A stretch of DNA of 37,197 nt, taken from positions 3,642 through 40,838 of the forward strand of contig FLMG01001853.1 of NCBI GenBank assembly GCA_900088475.1. Direction: 5' to 3'. A model generated the notes under the pieces. The model saw only the letters and a list, made by a program, of their open reading frames with translations, made no database searches and was not told the origin of the DNA. Both the position numbers and the translations under genes were made by a program. Position 1 is the first letter of the stretch, and the number at the start of each line of letters is the position of its first letter. This DNA comes from Hyphochytrium catenoides. Taxonomy: Eukaryota > Sar > Hyphochytriomycetes > Hyphochytriales > Hyphochytriaceae. This document shows positions 8,689 to 19,982 of the stretch, in pieces.

Positions 8689-11538
8689 ATGATGGAGAGT
8701 ACCAAGCATAAGGGCCCCAATAAACCAAAGGAAGGGACAGGAGGAGGAACCCTTACCGTCTATGATGTCGCGGTCTGCGGTGCAGGGATCAGCGGCGTCG
8801 CAGCGGCGAAGAATTGTCTTGAAGAAGGGCTGGCGACCATTGTCTTCGAGCGCGAGGATCACGTAGCAGGTACGTCCGAACGCTACGTCCTCTCCCCCTC
8901 TTCCACCCATCACTGAAGAAAGACACCTTCTCAATCTTTGGCTCGCTTAACCTGAGCATATTCCCTTTCTCTCCTCTACGCCCATCTTGCCCTCCCCCGG
9001 CAGGTCATCTGACTCGTCTGTTTCGCATTTATCTCTCTGTTCTCTTTTCGTATCCTCGTCTGTTGAGCTAATGTTGTCGAGTAGCTGAGCTCATTGCTCC
9101 GTCGCACCACAGGGTTATGGCAGTTCAAAGAGCACGGCTATGGGGTCATGAAGTTCACGCACATCAATGTTTCCAAGCAGAACTATTGCTTCTCTGACTT
9201 CCCTTTCCCTGAAGACACGCCGGACTATCCTAGCTGGCAGCAGATGGCCGCGTATGTGAACAACTATGTCGATCACTTCGATGTCCGACGGCATATTCGC
9301 TTTCAAACAGAGATCCAGACCATCTCCCGCAGTGCGCGGCATCCCGAGCTCTGGGAAATCATTGTGCAACACCATGGCGGGGCAAAGGCTGTCTATTATG
9401 CCAGGAATGTGGCCATTGCCACTGGGCATCATGCCATTCCCACGTTTCCTAGCTTCAAAGGAGAGAAGAGCTTTCCAGGGAGAATAATTCATAGGTTCGC
9501 TCCCTCCTTTTGAAACCCTTGCTGTCATCTCTCTGAGTGCTCTCCTGGTATCTAGCCCGCTGACATCCTTCGTCTCGTCTCAAGCTTTCATTTCCACTTC
9601 TGCCTTCGTTATCACTCTTTCGCTGGTGATGGTTGCTTAGGATGCCTCTCTGTTCTGATCAGTGCCTGGCTTTGTATGCAGTGTTGACTTCAAAGATGCC
9701 CTAACCAACGATTTGGCGGGGAAGCGCGTGCTCATTGTTGGAATCGGGAATAGCGCCATAGATGCGGCCACCAATGTCTGCACTGTGGCGAAGAAGGTCG
9801 TGCTCAGCACGCGGTCAGGAGCATGGTAAGGCTTTCTCAGCTAATTCCCAGAATCCTTTTCTTCTCCTTACCCCGAACTGTGACTGTTGCTTGCACTCCT
9901 GCCACCTCCTGCTCGTAAGCTCTCTCTTCCCAACAGCCATAGTGCGACTGCAAAAGCTTTCCTCTCCATCATCGCGCTCTGTTTAAGTTGTTCAGCAGCT
10001 TTCGCCGTCCCCTTTCCTCCGCGCTCCTGGTCATACATTTCTGTGCTCTCAGCCGTCTCGTGGAGCGTTGAGACCTCTAGTGCACACTTCGCTGTCTGCG
10101 CTCGCTATAAATTGTCTTTTCAGGGTCTCGCTCTCTCTTCCATCCTCAGTGTCTTCTGACCTAATTCCGACTCTTGGGCTGCATGGCAGGGTCATCCCTA
10201 ATTATATCTTCGGAGTGCCCACGGATCAGTATGCAAACCGCTTCCTCTTTTCTCTTCCCTGGCGCTGGGCCTCTTCAATCCTCGAGCTCATTGTCTCCAC
10301 GGTGCACGGCTCACCCTTCAAGTGGGGACTTAGGCCCAAGATGCGCGCTCTTCAGTCTCAGCCCACTGTCAGCGCCACCTTAATTCATCACATCCAGGTG
10401 CGGGAGAAGTGGAAGAGGAAGAGAGACACAGTAGAGGAGAGCGGTACTGGGGGTTGCAAAGCAAGATCTCTGTCCACTCTAGACCAAGGAAACCAACCCC
10501 ATCCTGCACGTCTTCCTCCTCTTGTTGTCGCAGCGCCAAGATATTAGCATCGCTCAAAACGTGGATTCGATAGATGGAAGCCGTGTAACCTTCTCAGATG
10601 GTAGCTCGGCTGAGTTTGACGACATAGTTTATTGCACTGGATATAAGATCTCCGTCCCGTACCTGGAGCCAGCAGTGCAAGACCTGGTACGCGCAATGTC
10701 CTCTCTTTGTCTTCCAACGTTACAGGCTCTCACCTGCCACTTAGGTGATAGAGAAGAGCTCCAACAGGATTCGGCTCTATAAGAATGTGTTCTCGCCTGA
10801 ACTTGGACCCTCCATCAGCTTTATCGGGTTCGTGCAGCCTGCCTCAGGCGGCGTGCTCACCATGTAGGACCCATTATTACCTCTCCTTGTCCCGTCTCAA
10901 CACTCACCGCTTTTTCGGCCGATTCCTTTTACTAGGGCTGAGACTCAGGCACGCTGGTTTATTGGCATTATCAAAGGCCGGGCTGTCCTGCCCACTAAGG
11001 AGGAAATGCTCCGCTCTATGGAGAAAGACCAGGCAAAAACTGACGAGCGGTATTTTGGCTCCAAACGGCACACAATCCAGGTACCTTGCCGTTGATTCCC
11101 TTTCATGGGTGATAGGGCTTGTAGCCACAGCTGATGCCCGTTTGCCAGCGTGACCCGCTCGTCTATTGCGACGAGATTGCAGGCTTCTTCGGTGCTAAGC
11201 CTTCCATTTGGCGGCACCCTTCGCTCTTTCTGCATCTTCTATTTGGCACCGGCTGTGCTGCGCAGTGGCGGCTGCAAGGTCCTGGCAAGGTAAGCATCCC
11301 ACCTTTCCTTCTTGTCCGACATCTCACCAACCCATTGCTTTTGTGCGTCCCTCTCTGCTCTTCCTGCTAGTGGGACAAGGCCGCAGCCGTCGTCCGTTCC
11401 TCCCCCATCGCGCCGATGTGGCGGTTGGTGGCGTACCTTCTCTTCACTCCTCTCGCTATCACACTCGTACGAATCGTGCTCACATTCATAGTGCGCCGGA
11501 GGTTAGCGAGTAGGTTGACAAAGAAATTGACCGTATAG
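8689..11538 (+). CDS. Flavin-containing monooxygenase (FMO)
   Basis: Uses FAD and NADPH to oxygenate soft nucleophiles (N or S atoms) in small molecules. Nine exons: 8689-8869, 9113-9494, 9682-9825, 10190-10397, 10534-10686, 10745-10863, 10936-11080, 11149-11289, 11371-11538; every junction is in frame, giving 546 residues, similar to animal FMOs (~530). Motifs in order: FAD-binding GAGISG (residues 31-36), FMO signature FPGRIIHSVDF (181-191, FxGxxxHxxxF), NADPH-binding GIGNSA (208-213), the substrate-site motif VYCTGY, then RHTIQ and DEIAGFFGAKP as in animal FMOs. The last exon carries a hydrophobic segment (LVAYLLFTPLAITLVRIVLT), implying a C-terminal membrane anchor, probably in the ER as in animal enzymes. 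Introns are 58-364 bases and pyrimidine-rich. A CT tract lies ~200 bases upstream. Substrate cannot be inferred. Confidence 0.95.
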
Positions 11539-11894
11539 TCAAGTCGCAGGAAGTCTTTAACCGTCTTGGTAAAGCCAAGACTGCCTGTGCTGCAGATCAG
11601 GGCCAGCAGGGCGATGGGGAAGGGGGACAAGGAAACTGTAGAAGGGAGACAGAGAGGAAGGCGGTTCACTCGAAAAGAGGGAGATGAGAAAGAGACAATG
11701 GAGGCGGAACAAAGCGAGAGGAGGCAAAAGTAAGGAAGGAGAGAGAGAAGAAGAAGGTATGGAGACTGAGATAATGTACTGGAGAAGCGAAGATAGCAAA
11801 GAGAAGGCGAGAAGCAGTCTAGAATTTGGAAGGAGGGAAGCTATCAAGCTCGGCTAGTTAAATAGAGTTAGTTAGGAGAGGATCGAGGATTGTC
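11539..11894. other. Convergent spacer, purine-rich
   Basis: Spacer between the 3' ends of FMO (+) and the FAM210-like gene (-). The + strand is rich in GA from about 11600 to 11830. Open frames on the minus strand are low-complexity Leu/Ser products of this bias. No gene is supported. Confidence 0.5.
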
Positions 11895-12581
11895 CTATGC
11901 CTCTGTCCCCTTGTTCCCTCTGATTTTGCTGAAAGCCTTCATAATCATGGGCGTCGTGGCCACACAGAATGGGAATCGAATAGGCTCCAAGAACTCGTTC
12001 ACGACGACGGTCAGGATGAGGTTGCCATACGCCGGGTTGATGGCTGAGAGGTCAAAGTAGTTCTGCGCCCCGACAGCATGTAGGAAGTCAATAATATCCG
12101 CCCCGCCGAAGAGTCCGAGGGAGATGCCGCCATATATCGCGGCGCCTGAAGCGAAGTAAACTGTGCCCCACCATAAGACAAAGGGGATGCCATACTTCGT
12201 GATCATTGCAAACTTATCCTTTGGCTTCTCGTCCAAAGTCTTCTGTACAGCCGCCTTCTCATTCTCTAGCCGGATAGCTGTGTCATAGTAGTCCAACGCC
12301 TTCTCCGCGTTGCTGAGGCTATTCCGTAGGGCGCGCTCTACATCCTTTGGTGAGAGTCTGTTGGCGACGTAGAGTTCCAAGCTTCGACCTGCGGTCTTCA
12401 CGCGGTTCTCCAGCTGAGACCTATCCTCTTTCGGGTTGCTCCCCGTGCTGAAAGGACAGACTCTCCAAATATTGACAACTCCTTGCTGATTGAAGCGGCT
12501 GCTGCTCGGTCGGGAGGATATGACTGAGAAGGGCTCGACCGATCTGAAGCGGCTATACCGCATTGCCCGAAGTGTGAACAT
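11895..12581 (-). CDS. FAM210/DUF1279 mitochondrial membrane protein
   Basis: DUF1279 (FAM210A/B) proteins are mitochondrial inner-membrane proteins; FAM210A has been linked to mitochondrial translation. A single exon encodes 228 residues from ATG 12581. The N terminus (MFTLRAMRYSRFRSV...) is rich in Arg and Ser with almost no acid, like a mitochondrial targeting sequence. A charged helical region follows (RVKTAGRSLELYVANRLSPK, then DYYDTAIRLENEKAAVQK). The DUF1279 core then starts at KYGIPFVLWWGTVYFASGAA, continues with SLGLFGGADIIDFL and ends with VVNEFLEPIRFPFCVATTP, matching the family's YG...second-helix...P-I-R pattern. Unlike most neighbours it has no intron. The open frame extends upstream to 12836 with further ATGs, but the Arg-rich start at 12581 is the better presequence. 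Confidence 0.85.
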   Translation of the reverse strand: MFTLRAMRYSRFRSVEPFSVISSRPSSSRFNQQGVVNIWRVCPFSTGSNPKEDRSQLENRVKTAGRSLELYVANRLSPKDVERALRNSLSNAEKALDYYDTAIRLENEKAAVQKTLDEKPKDKFAMITKYGIPFVLWWGTVYFASGAAIYGGISLGLFGGADIIDFLHAVGAQNYFDLSAINPAYGNLILTVVVNEFLEPIRFPFCVATTPMIMKAFSKIRGNKGTEA

Positions 12582-12963
12582 TGTCCTTATAGTTGTTGCT
12601 GGCGTTCCTAGAGCTCGATGGTACTTTTTGAACAGGAGAACTATGCAGCTCTCGGCTTTCGATCGTACTCTGTCGGCTGCTTTATCGAACCCTTGGGTTC
12701 GACTCGATACCTTCTTCAATCTTCTTGTTCGCATCTCACTCCACGACAGGTCTCCTCCGCCCACACCTTGGCGGCGAATGACTCTGTCTGTTCTCATCAA
12801 GCTCCATCCAGTGATGAGAGCAACAACCACCTTCACTAAGCAAAGTGCTGAAGCTGTTCACAGAGCGCCCCCGGGACATCTCTCTGATCCAAGGGGAGGT
12901 GTGAGGATGTGATGGGGATCGCGGGTGAATCTTGGGCTTTCAAATCTGAGAGGTGTTACTTCG
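12582..12963. other. Divergent spacer, left part
   Basis: Upstream region of the FAM210-like gene (-). The frame of that gene remains open to 12836, but composition is not protein-like. No other feature is seen before the CT block. Confidence 0.4.
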
Positions 12964-12979
12964 TCCTCTCTCTCTCTCC

Positions 12980-13041
<62 letters not shown>

Positions 13042-13245
13042 TCATTGCTTTTTCTCTCCCTCTCCTTGCTTCTCTCTCCTTGCTTTCTCTCTCTTTCTGT
13101 CTTCTCTCTGTATGTCTCTCTCTCTCTCTCTCTGTCTCTCTCATCCCTCATTGCTTTTTCTCTCTCTCTCCTTGTGTCTCTCTTTCTGTTTTCTCTCTGT
13201 ATGTCTCTCTCTCTCTCTCTCGCTTTCTCTCTCTCTCTCCCAAAT
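12964..13245. repeat. Long CT microsatellite block
   Basis: A nearly pure (CT)n run (about 12964-13035) is followed by a complex block of related units. A unit of about 100-120 bases containing CTCATTGCTTTTTCTCTC, TCTGTATGTCTCTCTC and CT runs appears about twice (13036-13135 and 13141-13235), indicating local tandem duplication inside the repeat. It lies between the divergent FAM210-like and coiled-coil genes. The long Ser/Leu and Arg/Glu open frames here are repeat artefacts. Confidence 0.95.
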
Positions 13246-13704
13246 GACCTCTTTTCTCTTCTGGGTCTCGTACCTTCTCCATGTCTTCTCCCACTGAGTG
13301 TTCCCTTGTTTGGCTTCTGATGCTCTGATTGACCATAAGAAAGTCCTTTGGCATTCAGAAGGATGATCCTCCCACTTCCTCAATAGGACTGGCTCTCGCC
13401 CTGCCGCTTCAGCTTGCCCCGCCTCCTCTTCCTTTCGCCTCCTTTCCCCGTCTCCGCCCAGTAACCGCTGCTCCTCTTGCTTTCCTCTCTCAGTTTCTCT
13501 CTCGGTCCTTTCTTTCCTTCCTTCCCTTGCTTTCTTCCTCTCTCTCTCTTTCTCTGTTTGTCTTGCTCACTCTCCGGACATCAAACAATCACTTCAGGTC
13601 TCATGAGGTTGACTTCAACAAGTCCTTTAGCCGGTGTGGCCTCGTCTTCTAAGCGCTGAGGGAGCTCGGTCTCCTCAGAAGCCCTGGCATATTAGACAGA
13701 GGAG
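13246..13704. other. Pyrimidine-rich upstream region of coiled-coil gene
   Basis: About 460 bases, strongly C/T-rich on the + strand between 13390 and 13570. No coding signal is seen. This is presumably promoter and 5' leader of the coiled-coil gene. Confidence 0.5.
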
Positions 13705-16684
13705 ATGGAAGAGGTGGAGGTGCTCAGGCGCAGGCTGAGGGACGCCGAGCATCGCGCTGAAAGCTCCGCGCAGCAGCTCGGCCTCCTAAAGTCAGAGTTG
13801 GAAAATGAGTTCGTCACATTGCTTCAGGAGGAGAGAGAGAGCTGGAGAAGATCACAGGTCAGTCTCGCTAGGCGTCGGCTGCCCTCTGATCCCCTTAACT
13901 TCGCTCCTCTCTTTCACCTCCTCGTTATCCTTAACAGCCACATGCACGCTTGGCCATTCTTCGCCTTGCTTGTTCGCATTGCTCTTAAGTGCTGGTGCCT
14001 CTTTGGCTCTCCTGAGGGCACTATCTTCTGCTCTGTGTCACCTTGTCTTCCCCTCTCTCCTTGTCTGCTCTGGGGATCTGCGTGCTCTCTCTCCCTCTTT
14101 GTCTCTCGCTAACACACACACACAGGAGGAGAAACGCGTCCTCATTTCCCAGTTGGAGCGCGAGCTCGCCTCTACAGTGCGGGCACTGCAAGAGGCGCGG
14201 GACCGTGAGGATCTGGAGCTTCGAGCTGTTAATGAGCAGCTGGCGGACTTGAGAAGCGAGGTTAGCCGCCTTGGAGAGTCGAAAATGGGGCTAGAGGGAA
14301 AGTAGCGCACCGAAGGATAGAGAGCTAGACCTCGGTGCTGAAGGGATGAGAGTAAGCGTCACAGCAGTGAGAGTGTCTAAGTTTGGCGTGGATGATCCTG
14401 AGAAGCGACAGAACTTCATGACGGAGAGAGTAGATCTAATAGAGACAGAGTAGGGAGATGCTGCCAGCTAGACAGAGGGAGAAGGTAGCATGAACCATTC
14501 CGAATCGTTCGATGGGGATCCTTAAGATGCTGATGCGGGAGCTGAGGACTCACTTTGCTCTGTCGCAGTGCGAGCAACTGAGGCGAGAACTAAGAGAATG
14601 CGAAAGAGAGCGGGACAAAGCGACCACCATCGCCGAACATCTTAACCGAGAGAACGAGAAGGTGAAGCACTCTTGGGGGCGACACACGCATGAGAGACAA
14701 AAGCAAATTCTCACCTTTCTCTCTTGCTGCTGTCTTCGCTTTTCTACTGGACCGAGAAGCTTTCTTCATATCGTTTGCACTTGCACCTCATCGCTCGCTT
14801 ACTGGCCTTCCAATCATCTGTCCCCTCAGCTGGCAGGACTGCTGAAGGTATCGAGCACCAGAGAGCTAGCCGAGGAGGCGTTTGCCGCAGAACTGAGTCA
14901 CCTGCGGCAAGGTTATGAGGCCGAACTGCAGGCCAAGGACAAGCTAATTGAAGAGCTCCAGAGCTCCTTCGACAGCCTCTTGAACAAGTAAGGGACCAAG
15001 GAGTAGGGAATAGAAGACTGAATATGATAAAAGCGGACATAAATGGGTGCGCACGGTGTAGATGACGCTGAGAAACAATGAAGTAGGAAGGAGAAAGGTG
15101 CCCGAGGACGACGATGGATGGAGATCCTCGGGAAAGGGCTCGGGGAGTGAGTGAAGCTTGGGAAAGGAGAAGACGTAGTGAGACAGGATCTACTAACCTC
15201 TATCAGNNNNNNNNNNNNNNNNNNNNNNNNNNNNNNNNNNNNNNNNNNNNNNNNNNNNNNNNNTATCTTTGTCTCTGAGCTTGCGGCTTTTCGTTCCCAA
15301 GTGAACGCTCTCAAGTCGGAGAAACACGTGCTGGAGGAGGAGAAGAGACAGATTGGGGCAGAGAGAGAAAAGCTGATGAACGAGTGCCAGAACCGCAAGG
15401 TTGAACGGGATGCCGCTGTCAGTGAGAAGGAGTATTTCCTCTCTTTTTCTAAAGCCAAAGAGGCCCAGATAGAGAAGCTGGAAGGGGAGAAAGAAGCGCT
15501 GGAGGAGGAGAACAAGGCTCTAGAGAGTCGGATGGAACGGGTGAAGAGTGAGCTAGTCACGAAGCAGGAAACTGTAGACGAACAAAGGAAAAAGGTCTGT
15601 CCATTTCCCCTTTTCTGTTTCCGTCTCTCTCATCCTCTCTGTCTACTGCTTTCGATCTGACGCTGTATGTGTCTCCCTGCCTCTCCCTGTCTCGCTATCT
15701 CTGTCTATCTCTTGCTGCCCTAATATTCCTGTCTCTCTCCTTCGATCCTGTCTCTCTCCTTCAATCCTGTCTCTCCAATGAGCGCGATATGCGTGCCTCT
15801 CATGCAAGATTTCATTTTGTCTCTCCCTCCTTTGCCGACTGCTAGCTGGACCGCTTGCAGCAGAAGGTTGAGCGCTTTGAATCCGCTTCTGAGAGGTGAG
15901 CTAACCTCGACTTCTTCCTGCCTCCCCTTTTCCTTCCTTCCTTTTTAGGACCGAGCTGTTCTCTTATTGCATCGTCTATCTCCACATTCTCTCTAGCTCT
16001 AGTGAGACAGAGCATCATCTAATCTGCGAGTGTCTCTTCTCTCCTTTCTTCTCACTTTTACGGCCTTGATCTCGTTCACCGCGGCATTGCTGGTCTCCCT
16101 GGCATGAGCCAGAATTGCCTGCAATTTTCAACCAAATGTCCTTACCTTTCTCTCCCTGAATAAAAACTCTATTATCTTCTCAGAAGTAACTACCTTTTGC
16201 AATGATTGATCTCCACGCTATCTAGGGTGGAGACGGAGCAGTCGGCGCTAAGAGAACGAGTTGCTGACCTCCAGACAGAGAACAGAGAGCTGCATCGGAG
16301 GCTGGGTAGACAGAGTGCTGAGCTGACAGAAAGTCAGGTAAAGAGACTCTTCTCTGAAGAAGAGAGTAAAGATTGAGCCAAGGAGAGGGCTCCACTGGGA
16401 TAGAGAAGGAGACGGGACATCTGCTATCATAAAGTGCAAAAGGCTCAGGCAATTCGGATCAGAGCGGATGGAGGCGAATTAAGAACAGCATTTGAGGCAT
16501 TATGGGGAGCGGGAAGTATCAATCTCACAGCCGCTGTGCCTGCAACTCCTTAGGTAACTGTTCGGATGCTGAAGGACGAAGTCGCAGCCCTTAGAACAGC
16601 TGCAGCAGAGACTGACGCCAAAGTAAGGAGCGAGGAACGAGAGAGCGACAAACAGCTCCAGGTAGTTTCGAACAGAGAGAGAGC

Positions 16685-16732
<48 letters not shown>

Positions 16733-19697
16733 TCCCGCAGTAAGGAGGTGTTACGTATTCTCTCGTATTCTGGCTGCTCTTCCTCTGTTGTTGCCTCTGT
16801 TCTTCGCCGGACCGTCCTCCGCACCGCTCCCCGCTTACGTCCATCAAGTGGTGAACCAGCCAACACTCTCTTCTTCATTCTTCTATCTTCATTCCTTTTG
16901 CCAGGCCCTGGCGGCTACTGCTGCCCAGACAGAGGAAGAATACAAGGAACGCGTCCGGCACCTGGAGCAGCAGGTGAAGCAGCTGCAGAGGCTCAACGAG
17001 GACATGGAAGAGAGATATCAAAGGACAGCAGTCAGGGTAAGGACCAAGGGACGGCCATGGTACTTGGACGAGCTAATAGAATAAAGGCAGCACCGGCAGA
17101 AAGGGACTAGGGATGTATTGGAGAGTACAAAGCACTATCGAGAACGGGCTCGTACTGAGGGGGCAGAGAGAGTGACAAAGGAGACGTTATCTATCTTTAA
17201 GTGGCCGTCTTCAACCTCAAACACGATCTCTGACCTTAGGAGGTTGCAATCGCCCAGAGTGAAGAGAGAGAACTTCAGGCGCTTCGTCGCTGGAAAGTGG
17301 AAGCTACGGTACGTACCCCAGAGCATCAAGCTTGATCCCTCGGTCACAGAGAGCAATCGCTCATTATTTCACTTTCTGGTCTCTTCTTTCTGTTTATTTC
17401 TCTCGATGCTGGCTCTTCTTCTTCAAGTCCATTCCAAGTCAAAAGCATCGTCAGCTCTCTGTTGCGAATCCAGCTCGCCACCAGGGGATTCCCTTTTGCC
17501 ACCTTATCCCAAATTGCTCTCTCTCTCGCCCCCACTTTTCCCTTTCTCTCTCCTCTCCCCCTCTCTCTGCTCTCTCTCTCTCGTGCATCTTTCCTCCATC
17601 GTTCCCCTTCTTGATATAGTTTCGCTCACTTTTTTCCCTCAGGAGGCTCTGACGCAGATGTCTCAGCAAGTCTTTGATCAAGTTAAAGAGAACCAGGAGC
17701 TCCGAAGCCGATGCGACGAGGCAGAGCTAGCCAGCTTCTCTTCTCGTTCCTTCCATAGCCCCTCGGGAGCCAGTCAAGCGAACATCGTGACAGGCGTGAC
17801 TGAGCACACAGGTGGCGCATGGTGACATAAATGGCCATACCTTGCTCTCTCTCTTCCATCACCACCCTTTTTTCTTTCTCTCTTTCTCTCTGTCTTTCAC
17901 GCTCTTACTCTCTCTCTGTCTCTGGATCTTCTCCTGAGTATCTGTGGGTCTGTACGTCTACTGCTCTGTATGTAGCTTCCTCTCACCCTGCTGGGCAGCT
18001 TTTCGTTAGCGCTCTTCCTCTTTCCTCTCTCCTTGCAATTGTCTTTCCTTGCTGGGCTTTGTCTTTCTCCCACTTTTTGTCTAGCTCATCTGAGGCCTCA
18101 GGTGACGCTAGCAGAGCTTCCTCTCCTCCGGACCGCCCAGAGCTGGCGACGTAAGTGCAAGTCTTCTTTCGTATCCGCGTTCCCTCAGCTTGGTCAACTC
18201 AGTGTCTGTACATAACTTTAGACTTTTGCCCTTGTTTCCTGCTTTTCCCTTTCTATTCTTGGTCGGGTGGCTGCTATTTGCAGTTTAGCAAAGTCTTTGC
18301 CAAGGTCCCCTCGTCTCTTCCTTCTGGGGTGGACTTTGTTGCATCGCGGGCAGCCCTTCTCTGTCTTTGACCCTGTGTGCCTATCATATCGGGTTTGACT
18401 CATATGCTCACTCCTGTCAGGAGTCGAGAAGGAAAGGTCCAGGAGCTTCATCGAAAGTATTTAGAGATGAAGGAGAAGTTCATCCGCCAGTCCATGAGAC
18501 AGAGCGAGCTGCAGGAGTATCTGGTGACACAGCCACTCTCGCCTAACATCGCTGCCCGTACCATCCCCACCACTCCTTGTTATACTTCTCACTCCTATCC
18601 TGTTCCTCGCGGTTCTCGACTGCCCACTTTCAGTGACTGACGTCTTCTCCTATCCATAGTACCGCCTGCGGAATCCACCGTTAAAGAGTGATGCCGCAGG
18701 TAGGATCAGCTGGGGTTCAGTTCTCCGTAACGTTTTGACGCAAGCCATATGTCTATCGTGATCTACTCTTATCTCCGTTACTCCTCGACCCACACGCCGA
18801 ACAAGCAGTGCCCGAACGAGAGACAGGGCCAACAAGATCACCCGCGAAGAGGGAAGATGCATTCTTACCCCATGAGATGGCTGGCGCTTTACAGGTAGAG
18901 AGAACCTTTGGAGGATCCTCTATCCAAAGCTGGGACAACGGTGCACGGTAAGGTTGAGCTCTTGGTAATTCTACTGCTTATCCTTCTTCCCTGCCAGTAT
19001 CACTCTTTCTCCCTCTCTGCATCCATCAATTGCCTGTGAGCTGCTGTCTAAGCAGAGCTTTCGTTCGTCTCTTCACATGTTCCCTGCTTTCTCCGAGCCG
19101 TCTTAGCTAAACGCTGAAAATCCTATCCTCATTGTCTCTGGTTCTGCGTGGTGGCAGGTGGCGAGCCCTTGCGGATCTAGAAGCAGAAGCAGCTTCCGCT
19201 CATGCAGACCGACTAGCTGCCCTCAACTCCTCTAGCTGGAGCCAGCAGGTAAGCCTAAGGAGCTCATGGTTGGAGTATTAGGAACCACGGCGCTGCTGAA
19301 AACGAGAGAGGACATCCTCCCAGAAGGGAAGGGATGCGAGGATCTGGCGAATTGACAAGAGACAAAACTAAGACCTTACGTCACCGTTGCGCAGTCTGAG
19401 CTTCGAGAGCAGTTCCAGCCAATTCAGAAATCGGCCAAAAGCGCCACTAGGGAGGAGCCTGCAATGACCAGAAGACGGGAGAAGGCGGCCCCCAAGGCGT
19501 CTGTCAAAGGCTCGAAGCTTGTGGTGAAGATTCCCTCCGGTCCTTCCTCCTCGTCCGCTGCTCCTAAGAAAGCGAAGGCCGCGGGCAAAGCCTTAGTGCC
19601 AGGTACCGCCAAGAGTGTAAGAGCGGCGGGGCGAGGAAGGAGGACAGCTGGACTAGGGGAAGAAGCTAAGAGGGTCCAAACTTCTGCTTGGAAGTAG
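13705..19697 (+). CDS. Large multi-exon coiled-coil protein
   Basis: Function not recognised. Exons I can join in frame: 13705-13857, 14126-14260, 14569-14661, 14830-14987, then an N gap, about 15264-15594, 15846-15895, 16226-16337, 16554-16661, 16905-17036, 17240-17308, 17643 to about 17790, about 18100-18150, 18421-18523, 18660-18699, 18809-18947, 19158-19248, 19395-19697: roughly 740 residues. Almost all of the first two thirds is heptad-like coiled coil rich in Glu, Gln, Arg, Leu and Ala (for example EKLEGEKEALEEENKALESR and RHLEQQVKQLQRLNEDMEER). A Ser/Pro-rich linker follows, then a second coiled-coil stretch with LHRKYLEMKEKF, and a very basic Lys/Ala/Arg-rich tail ending TSAWK. No motor, kinase or membrane domain is seen. 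It could be a centrosomal, cytoskeletal or Golgi tether protein. Junctions near 17790-18100 and the gap exon are unresolved. Confidence 0.75.
15207..15263. other. Assembly gap (57 Ns)
   Basis: A run of 57 N bases lies inside the coiled-coil gene, directly after TCTATCAG, which looks like a splice acceptor. The start of the following exon is therefore inside the gap; coding resumes at about 15264 in frame for ...FVSELAAFRSQVNALK. Confidence 1.
16672..16730. repeat. GA microsatellite in coiled-coil gene intron
   Basis: GAAA and (GA)n repeat within the intron 16662-16904. Unlike most intronic repeats in this window, the purine strand is the sense strand. Confidence 0.9.
17515..17600. repeat. 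CT-rich intronic tract
   Basis: Imperfect CT-rich sequence in the coiled-coil gene intron 17309-17642, on the sense strand, upstream of the acceptor CCCTCAG. Confidence 0.7.
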
Positions 19698-19982
19698 AAA
19701 ATGAGAACAGGAAGGAAGAATGACAAATAGAGGGAGACAGCTCTTTGCAGCAGACGCTTGGAAAGAGGACAATTAGTCCTGGTAGAGAAGAGAGCACGGG
19801 AGAAGAGATATGTTACATTCAAAATATTACTATGTGGCACGAGGGGCGGCATGAGGCGTGCTGGCCACCTCTCTCTAATAGATAGACGGCATTTAGCTGA
19901 ATGTAGATAGCCCAAGACGATGCGAACACGAGTGAGGAAGAGTCGATAGCCCCTAGGCATTATAAATAGAGAAAAGTACGAG

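Noticed and set aside
12685-12715. T-loop-like GGTTCGACTC, possible tRNA
   Set aside because: No acceptor stem, D arm or anticodon arm can be built around it.
12582-12836. Longer start for the FAM210-like protein
   Set aside because: The upstream frame is open and has ATGs, but the Arg/Ser-rich start at 12581 is a better mitochondrial presequence.
12909-13320. Long Leu/Ser-rich open frames (+) and Arg/Glu-rich frames (-)
   Set aside because: They are translations of the CT/GA microsatellite; all three frames are open, which is typical of simple repeats.
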